From positions 21,948,001 to 22,012,000 of the forward strand of contig JBITNC010000001.1 of the NCBI GenBank assembly GCA_050084985.1: a stretch of DNA of 64,000 nt, given 5' to 3'. Shown one piece after another: positions 55,631 through 64,000 of the stretch. The notes below the pieces were generated by a model. The model did no database searches. It was not told where the DNA came from and worked only from the letters and a program-made list of their open reading frames with translations. The DNA is from Nageia nagi. Its lineage: Eukaryota; Pinophyta. The position numbers and the translations under genes were made by a program. Position 1 is the stretch's first letter. Every line of letters starts with the position of its first letter.

Positions 55631-56165
55631 ATTAGGATTATACATTGAAAATAATATTATTTGAATACTTATTTGTTTAATATATTTTGTATATACTTTA
55701 TTTATCATCAGTGCACTTCTCATGGTATTAACTATCCATTAATGGTATCATTTACTAAGCATGGTGGCAGTTAAGTTTAATGGTTGAAAATGTCACATTA
55801 GAGGATTGACCTCTAAATGTAGGATTTATTTAGTAAAGCCACCAACATACACCATACACTCCAATTTAAAACTAGCACACTTGAATTAAATGCAATCTCA
55901 TATGTCATCCCTAACATCACACTTTATGTGATCCTTGATATTCCTAATTCATTAATTGCCATTTATAGACACCAGTCCCAAACCCTATACAAATAAAACA
56001 TAGTCCTCAACCTATTATTTATTTCCTTAGAGACTAAGTTTTCAAGAGTTGTAGAGTATATTATATATAAAGATTTTGACACTAAGTGTGGGAGAAGTTT
56101 TAGAGCTTTCTTTCAAAGAGGTTGCAAGAACATGATGTTTACTGAGCCACACAAAAATTATTGAA
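55631..56165. other. unassigned spacer after integrase
   Basis: About 535 bp without coding trace between the integrase end and the next reading frame. It contains a small TATA-like run (tatattatatataaag, 56049-56064). Confidence 0.3.
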
Positions 56166-56169
56166 CATC

Positions 56170-59100
56170 ATGGCTAGTGCTAAGAAGACTAAGGTACCTT
56201 TGGAAGAGGGTCTAGGATGCTAACTTGGTATAAATTCATGAGTAATATTTAGATAATACTCCAAGGATAAATAACATAGAAGTAGGAGTCATTAACCACA
56301 TGGATACCTAGCACATTGATCATGAAAGGCTATTGTTGTAGCACCAAAGGTCATAAGTTAAGGGCAAAGGGAAATCATAAGTTAGAGGGAATAATGTTAT
56401 GTTGGACAATGGATTGGAAGATTTTATGCCCTATGAATCTTTCCCTTTTCTAGAGTTCCTTCTTTCCATTACACTTAGGCATAGCCCACAAGGCTATATT
56501 ATCAAAGCTTACAAGGAGTAGAAGAAGGGAGAAGAAGAATGTAGGTACCAACCCAATATCCTATTGGAGTACTCCCTAAAAGTAATAATAAATGCATTTG
56601 TAGTCCCTAGTGATTAGATCTTCCATGTAAAGAAACAAATTGATCTTAAAAAGTAAAGGGCTAATTTTTATCAGAATGAAGATGAGATGGTGGATTGGAT
56701 TGATGAAATGTATCATGAAAACACCACCAAGCTCCTCTAGAGCTATGATATTGTCTTCTTTAAGAAATATTGGGATAGATAGGTCTTGCAAGTGTTGGTT
56801 TTTATTCTTAGGAGAGTGACCCAAATAGAGATAGATGAAGCCATGATGAGAATGGCATATAATATTATAAAGGCACATGTAAACTATTATTTTCCTACCA
56901 TCATCTCAAATGAGGTTAGGAAAAATCTATTTAATATTACAAAATTTGATTTTCATCACTCATCCTATTTATGGTGTCTCATAGTCCACCAAAATTTGAA
57001 AGCTTTGGTGGAAGGAGGACTCTAGATTGTGCCATCTACTTCATCCATAGCACCCACACCAATTATTTGGAGTGCCAATGCTGAAAAAGGTCTATGGCTC
57101 ATATTATGAGTTCATGGGAAATGTTTTGCTCCATTAATGAGGATTCTCACTAGGAGGGTCACTCACAGATTACATCAATCTATTACAAGTGAGCTTCAAG
57201 GAGACAACAAGAAAAAAAAATTGGTATTTTTTAAAATACTGCACAATAATAATGAGGGATGGTTATTTTGATACCCCAATTTTGCTATCTAAATATGTCA
57301 CCATACAATTATGTTCTTTAGAAATGGGTATATAAATTTGTATTATAGAAAATAAATATGGATTAGGGGGTAATTTTAAACCCATTATCAAAATACCTAC
57401 CCAATCTATAAATTTTACCTTAATAGAAGTAGGTTGTAAAGATCAGCTAATAGATTTTTTTTGTACAAAATTTTAAGTTAGATAGTGTAGATACCCCTTG
57501 GACATATGAATCAATGAGTGAGATAACAAAGTTAATAAAATAAAATAAGAAATGCTTGATATTTGGTCATGAAACCTACCCCCATGTAGAGTATTTTGCA
57601 AATTAGACCAAAGAAGAGGTCAAGGCATCCCTAGGGTGGAAATTTAGGTTTTTGGATAAGGCATGGATGGCCCTTGAGGACTTAAAAAAAATATAAGGTC
57701 TGGAAAGTCAAATGATGGGATTTTTCCTTGAAACTAGAGGTTATCACTTAGTTATGGGATGAATTATGTTAGGGCCCTAATAAATTAATATTTTACAAAT
57801 TTTAGGTTTGAATACACCCCAAAGTGATCCATGTTGAAAGATAATGCTTTGGTGAGTTTACTTATGATCAATACTAGAATGCTCAGTACATACAAGACCC
57901 TCTCCGAAGATAAGGCAACCACTCCTGGCCAATTTTTAAGGAAAAGCTACAAGAGATGATCAACCATTATTTCAACAAGCACATGAGTTATAGAATCCAA
58001 GGAATAAAAGGGAAGAATAAGCCTCCAATTCATGACAACTTTAAAAAAAGAAAATAGAAACAATTTCCACTACTAAGGAGTCTTCTCTAAAGAAGAGAAG
58101 AATCAAGCTAGTATTAAAAGAACAACAACCTCTAGAAAAGAAATAGGTTTTGAAAAATAAGAAACCTATTGTAAATCCACCTATATTAAGAAAAGCTTAG
58201 ATCCCATCTCCATAAGTAGTGAGTGAATTATAACCTAAACCAAGCATGGGGGATATTGAAATGCTAGATGTAGAAGAGACCTAAAAACCCTAAAGCATGA
58301 ACATGATTGTCTATCAACATGCATAAGAAGATCTCACAAATAAAGTGAAATAAGGAGGAAGTGTGCTTAGTACAAATGGGTTACATCAATCAAAATGGGT
58401 GCTACAATATCATAAGGAGAAGTAAGAAGAGATGGAGATGATGATGATGATCCTAAGAATAAGGACTCCAACCCAAAGGATAAGCATATGAAGTAGAAGA
58501 GGAAGTGCAAGTAATACTCGCTATGAAAATAACAAAATAGGTGCATGTTTAGGAAACCCTAGCATCAAACTTAGAGGTAGGTACATCCCATGATTCTTTA
58601 ATTCCATATTTAACCACCTTTGTTGATGAAATAAAATGCATTTTTTTCTACTCAACTAGTAGAGCCAATTTATTGGTCAACATTTATTAATAAACCCCTT
58701 TTACTCTCAAAGAAATAAGGGAGAATATTGAGAAAGTGATAAAAATTGGAGATATTAAAATTAATCAGACACCCTTTAAATATGGTCCATTGGATACAAC
58801 TCCCATAGTTATTATAAATGTAAATATGCAAAGTGCTCTAGCTATGGACTACTCTAGATTTTTGGTTAATACTTCCCTAGTTGCTAGAAAAAATCTTCAA
58901 TCCATCAAGAATAAGATAAAAAAAAAAAAAAACTCAATAAAAAGATTGAAAAGTACAAAGGAGACTACTCTCAAAAGGATAAAATAATAGCCAAATTGCA
59001 AAATCAAAATAATGAGCTAATCCAAAAGTTGGCCAAGAAAATTTTGAGCATGAAAAGAGTTTACAAGATGCTTAGGTTAAGATAGATAATATAATGAAAC

Positions 59101-59961
59101 AAGTTGAAGAATTGAAGTCTCAATACAGCATCATTGAAAAATAAAAAGATTAAAAGGATAAGGAAGAATTTAAAAAGGTAGTAGCAATGAATAATATTTT
59201 AAATGATGACAAAGTTAGGCTATTAGAAATTATTAGGAACTTCATAAAGATGTTGGTTGAATAGGTTGGAGAAAGATTGGTCAACATGTCCCAACTACAT
59301 CTCTTGAAAAATCAAATAGAAAAAGTTTTCCAACAATATAATGCTCAAACTACAAATCATAAATTATCTTTAACAATCCCAAGATCAAGGATTGAAGGGA
59401 TTCAAAATTAGGTCAAAGCATTAATAGAGAAAGATCTAGCTACAGTAACTCCAAGGCCTAGAAAAATAATTTTGAGAAGAGTCAAATACATTTATGATTT
59501 ACAATATTTAGTATTTTCTCTAGACTTAGACATAAATCAATTGAAAATAAAGGTGGGTTTTGTAAACATTTATGTTCATTATTTAATTCAATTAAAGGCT
59601 CCCAAATTATGGGAGGAACCTAATGTACAAAGTAGCTTTGAGAAACAACTCTTAAACTTGTAAGAAATAATTTATGGAATAAACATTATCTAGGAAATAA
59701 CTCTCAAACTTACGAGAAATAAGTGACATAGCTCAAGAAGCAATATCAAGTTTTTTGCATGCTAGAAGATTGAAGAATTCATTAATGGGATGTAGAGAAA
59801 ATATATTCAAATTACAAGCATGTCCCATTTTATCACAAGTAGACAATCAACATCTCAAAACTCTATACAAAAAACTTCAATATTTGCCTCCTTTATACTT
59901 AATTCCACCACCAGAAGCCCCGCCAAAAGATTCATCTGGGAAAGCAAGTGGAAGCGGCTAG
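56170..59961 (+). pseudogene. long degenerate ORF downstream of integrase, with coiled coil
   Basis: A 3.8-kb stretch of plus-strand coding text in changing frames, from an ATG at 56170 (MASAKKTKVPLEEG) to a stop at 59961 shortly before repeat alpha-2. Better parts: YESFPFLEFLLSITLRHSPQGYIIKAYKE near 56430; a 79-codon frame at 56786-57025; an N-K-L-I-F-Y-K-F block near 57780 followed by HPKVIHVER; FKEKLQEMINHYFNKHMSYRIQGIKGKNKP near 57940-58020; a 83-codon frame at 58736-58987; a strongly charged Lys/Glu coiled-coil-like part at 58880-59200; and a Pro-rich end (IPPPEAPPKDSSGKASGSG, 59900-59960). No family recognised and no clear similarity to ORFx. By position it is an extra gene of a Tat element. 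Confidence 0.5.
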
Positions 59962-59989
59962 TGAAGGTTTAGATCTTGCAAGCCACCAA

Positions 59990-61820
59990 AAGATTATTAT
60001 TATTTCAAAAGTACACTCTGAATAGGGTAATATTATTTCAATTTATGATTCTTTCATTCATAGGTTCTTTATTCTCAATAAAGTCCCTTTTATAAATCTC
60101 TCTCCTTATATTCTTTTCTTTCATATTTGTAAATGATGTATTGAACGTAAAGTATTTATACTTAGTCTTATTTGTATAGTTTAGTTACAATTTGTTTTTG
60201 ATCAAGTCAATCCTAAGTCATGTTCATGTTATCAGGTCTTATTCAAGGGAAGGGCACTTAAACTCCTTCCTATTCATTGCAAAGCAAGAGATGTTATCTA
60301 TTTATTCGAGTCATGTTTGGGAGATATGAGTAAGTAAAAGGCCGAAGGGTTCCCATTTTTTAAAAATTGGCTAATTCATTTTAGAGAAATATTTTATGAG
60401 GTACATAAGTGTATCTAAGTCTAGTTTAGGTTTTATCAAAACTATAATTATTTAGGTGTAAGTATTTTCTACTCCAGGAGTTCTTTATGGGCATTGTTGT
60501 ATATAATTTTCAATTTAGAGTCAAGTCATTTAGCATGCTATGTTTTAGAACCCATGAAATTCCAAAGGAGAATTTATACCTTTAGATAAAAATCAATAAG
60601 CTCTAATTTCATCGAGCATCAAGTAGTCATAAAGGTCTCAATGATGAGAGATGTTACAATGATCACATTTAGTAGACTTTTTCAATTTTAAGTGATGACA
60701 TCATATTTTTTGAGTAAAATCGATGGGTGGTAAGACTTCTTAGATATCCAATAAATCCTACCAAGATAAAAAAGATCCATTGATAATGAAAGAAGACTAT
60801 AAGAGGAAGGGAACACCTAGGTCCACTTAATCAAGAGTGTATGACCCCATGTTCTCTACCAACATGTCAACTACAGCTCATTTCCATGTGGAAATAGTAG
60901 GTTAGCTTTAAGATTGAATGATACATCTATATTTACCCTTACAGTGTTCGTAACCTAGAGAAATAATGTAAAATATTTAATGGTTATAGAGAGTTAGGTA
61001 GCAGCCGATTGCTGACAAAGGTTAATAGTACCAATCAAAATGGCAAGCCATACTTCTTCATTTCAAAAATAGTCCCAAAAGATCAAGTCAAAGATAAATA
61101 TAATGGATTGTAGCTGAAAGAGGTACAGAGATTGAAGGTCTATAGATTTCTAAGCTTGGGTGTTAAATCAAGACCATACTGTATAATCAGTTACAGTTGT
61201 AAATTGATTTCAACATGTATATATTTTAAGTTTATACTAATGTTAGTAAAGGAGTTAGTTGTAGTCATTAATGGTGGAAAACAACCCATTTTGTAAGTAG
61301 AATTTATAAATAGTGAACTGCTAGAGTTTCAAAAGGTTGGACATTTTAGCAAAGTTACCTAATGTGAGAAATGTTTTCATATATGATAATGTAATTTATT
61401 GGTATTTTTTCCTCTGTATTTGTGGCTATTATCTTGCTTTGTAAATTTTATGTATGAAGTCAAGTTCCAAGTTATGGCTGTGTATTGCAAATGTGATACC
61501 TCAAGAGTAAGTTGGTTATTCTATTCTTAATATTAGTAATGGATTACTTCCTATGTGGTAATGTCTAGGATGATTAATCTTAGCTTACTTTTGTAGATTA
61601 TATTTCAATTTCTTTCCTATTACTCTTAATCTTTCATCTCTTTCCAAAAATTTTTAACCTCTTTCATAGATAGTAACTAGCCTATAACCCAAATATTGAG
61701 CAAAAAACCCCCATGAGCATACTATCCCATCACTTTCTACTCTTTTAAGAACCTTACTATTACAATAAATAGAGAATTACAAAAGACCAAACTTTAGAAT
61801 TACATTATACTTATCAACAA
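59990..61820 (+). repeat. repeat alpha-2: 3' UTR-like stretch plus LTR
   Basis: Second copy of repeat alpha (see 14255-16065), same orientation, 45.7 kb away. The purine tract aaagcaagaga (60281-60291) precedes TGTTATCTATT at 60292. TATAAATA is at 61305-61312. Similarity ends near atacttatcaaca (about 61820). By position behind integrase and the extra ORF it is a 3' LTR. Confidence 0.65.
61305..61312 (+). promoter_or_regulatory. TATA box of LTR alpha-2
   Basis: TATAAATA about 1.01 kb after the presumed LTR start, matching 15555-15562 in alpha-1. Confidence 0.5.
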
Positions 61821-62686
61821 TATGTTGTATATATATCATTTGATATCTTTGCATGCTTATTAACCATTTTCATTCAAATAAAAGCTTTATATATTATATT
61901 TATAAATCTTCCTTCAATCTCTAAAGTTTACATATATAATATTACAAGTGATGAGTTACGTTCAACATATATACATCATAAGTCATCCTTATTATGTTTC
62001 AAAACCCACTAATCAACATATAGTTTATCCATATCATGTTCGATCCATTACTTGAGAATTATCTTTTCTTCACACCCCATGTTCACCTTCTACATTATGG
62101 ATTGATCATTTAGAGAGTCATATCCCATCACTAGACATAGATACAAATTGCTTTCATGATTTGCCTAATAGTTTTCAACATAAAAGCCTATCTATGGTAG
62201 CCTTTTTTAGTCTTTTGAATAGATTCGATCAAGCCTACCATGCCCTCAAAAGTTATTTTTGGATGAACATCACCATTAATCATGAACCATATTGGATAAT
62301 TTGCATAATTTATGACATACTTGACAAAGAGTTTCTCCAAAGCCTCATTTTCTTATTTTTTAGACCAACTTTATATGGAGGATTATATCAATGCTCATGT
62401 AAATACATTCTTATGCCAACTCATTACATTCTATGGCCCACCATCATTATATCCTCATGATTTATTCAACATACTTATCATTGCTTATGTAATAGCATAA
62501 AATATTTTCTATTAGGATTATATGTTTTCTATTTCTGTCACTCATCATCCAACACATTCATCTATTGATCATGCTATTCATATGCTATATCATTTTCACT
62601 CCATCTCTCATAATCAGTTATTGCATTCCTTAATATGACATGGATTTAATCATGAAGAGTTAGATGAGGACTAAAAATAAAATTTA

Positions 62687-62733
<47 letters not shown>

Positions 62734-64000
62734 CAATTATATTTTTGAAGCATCTTATTTTTTAGGTGTGCTATCCTATGTGCTCATACAATACAATTGT
62801 GCTCATCGTGTATGGTACTTCCATCATCATAAAACTATTAAGTGTTAATTATGATGATCCCAATAATTTACCAAGATATACATATAAATCATACATCCAT
62901 CCACATATTGCTCATATATATGGTTGTACATATAAATAAAGTAGTTTATGAGTATAATATTCATATTTTATTTTGTTAAAATATCTTTCGTAAAGTTTTT
63001 AAAACTTAGGATGATGAAAAAATATAACCTTAATATGCTTTCAAGATATTATGAACTCATACACTCGTATATTTTAAAATCTTGAATAATAAAAAATAAG
63101 ATGTTACTTGTGTATAATTTCAAGTGATTATTCGTAGTATTATTTCACTTCATATCAAACCTAAGAGATAGGATAGGAAGAAAAAAATAGAGAAAAATAT
63201 ACAAAAAAAAGTAGAATTCTTGGGTGATTACAGTATTCTCTATCGAGACTATGTAAGCAAGGCTGTAACATGATCTAGGGTTAGTCTTCATCAAGGCCAT
63301 GTGAAGCATGTTTGGTAGTGAGTATATATTATGAAGTGGTGCAATATGTAGTCCTTACAATGTACCTTTGTACATTTCATAAGGATGAATCAGCTTTCAT
63401 ATTTTATACTCTTAAAACATAAGTTTGTGAGCATCAAGAGAAGGAAATGAATATCATTGCACACACACGAGTTTATAATAAACTTAGGTGTATTATTACA
63501 TTATTTTATATAATCCCTAGTAGATGAAACTAAAATAAAATATTATTTGATGAAGTTAATTTGAATATCTTATTCATTACACATTCGTATCATATTATAC
63601 ATTTATTTCATTTCATAATATATACTACTATTATGATCTTGGTAAGTTAATTAGGATGTTATGTTTGATGTTCAAATAGTTATATCATTCATTCATATCC
63701 ATTATTTGTGAGTTTACACTTACAATTTCATACATCTATATGTTCATACAGTCATACATTTTACATATGTGTTTATCTCACTATTTATATCCAAAACCGT
63801 GTGTATAAATAGTCAAGAACAAAAAATGATGATATCTGATACCATACTAATATAAATAAAATATTATATTAATTATAGTTATATCATTATAAGGAAATAA
63901 TGATAATATTAATAACAAATTAAATTATTAATATTACATCATCCATCAATCATAATCATATCATATAGGAATAATAATTAATTAAAATATTAAGAAATAT
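61821..64000. other. unassigned AT-rich segment
   Basis: No gene recognised. A 99-codon open frame at 62161-62460 has no family features and overlaps another open frame, so it is probably chance. The part 63190-63590 weakly resembles the region around 47400 and 50450-50700 (agggttag, then ggaaatgaa..tca.t.cacaca), suggesting a shared old repeat. Confidence 0.35.
62690..62732. repeat. (TA)n microsatellite
   Basis: About 43 bp of uninterrupted TA dinucleotide. Confidence 0.92.

Noticed and set aside
56170-59961. Envelope-like gene behind integrase
   Set aside because: No signal peptide, no clear membrane anchor, and strongly charged coiled-coil text instead.
62161-62500. Two overlapping 62-99 codon open frames as a possible small gene
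   Set aside because: They overlap in different frames, lack any domain or start context, and such lengths occur by chance.

Overview
The window looks like intergenic DNA from a large, repeat-filled plant nuclear genome. It is very AT-rich and I see no convincing host gene, rRNA or tRNA. Almost everything I can identify is LTR retrotransposon: one Ty1/copia fragment, several Ty3/gypsy elements of the Tat lineage (recognised by a second, archaeal-type RNase H, 'aRNH') and two Ty3/gypsy chromoviruses. The heavy decay and deep nesting would suit a gymnosperm, but nothing in the sequence proves this.

Layout. 1-3.1 kb: unassigned DNA and a copia pol relic. 3.1-7.6 kb: 5' LTR (type beta), leader and gag of element D (+). 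9.3-11.5 kb: minus-strand gypsy gag relic (E). 12.4-14.1 kb: integrase tail plus an unrecognised ORF ('ORFx') of relic F (+). 14.25-16.07 kb: LTR-type repeat alpha-1. 16.2-28.6 kb: 'Outer', a + strand Tat relic in the order gag, protease, aRNH, RT start. Its aRNH is split by N1 (18848-27827), a full minus-strand Tat element with 876-bp LTRs and the target duplication GTTAT. 29.2-46.9 kb: element C (+), a relative of D and F, with gag, PR, RT, RNase H, aRNH, IN and ORFx. C is interrupted by chromovirus N2 (36376-41703, minus, duplication AAGGA) and by an unidentified insert of about 1.45 kb in its integrase. 47.4-50.45 kb: an ~88-bp tandem array split by N3 (47690-50358, duplication AATAT), a compact gag-only chromovirus derivative. 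53.3-54.15 kb: LTR beta-2. 54.2-60 kb: a Tat integrase and a long degenerate downstream ORF, possibly the right half of Outer. 59.99-61.82 kb: repeat alpha-2. 61.8-64 kb: unassigned.

How it fits together. LTR divergence gives a relative insertion order: N3 (LTRs nearly identical), N1 (about 4% by eye, gapless), N2 (roughly 12%), then the strongly decayed alpha and beta copies. In N1 and N2, removing the element and one copy of its target duplication restores the host reading frame, which proves nesting without outside data.

Most interesting points: N3, whose intact 308-codon gag ORF is fused in frame to the last part of a chromodomain; ORFx, a roughly 480-codon product of unknown function found downstream of integrase in two separate relics; N1's inactivating stops, mostly TAG at positions where relatives have Gln (a CHG-context deamination pattern); and a 21-bp repeat of heptapeptide-coding size in the insert that breaks C's integrase.
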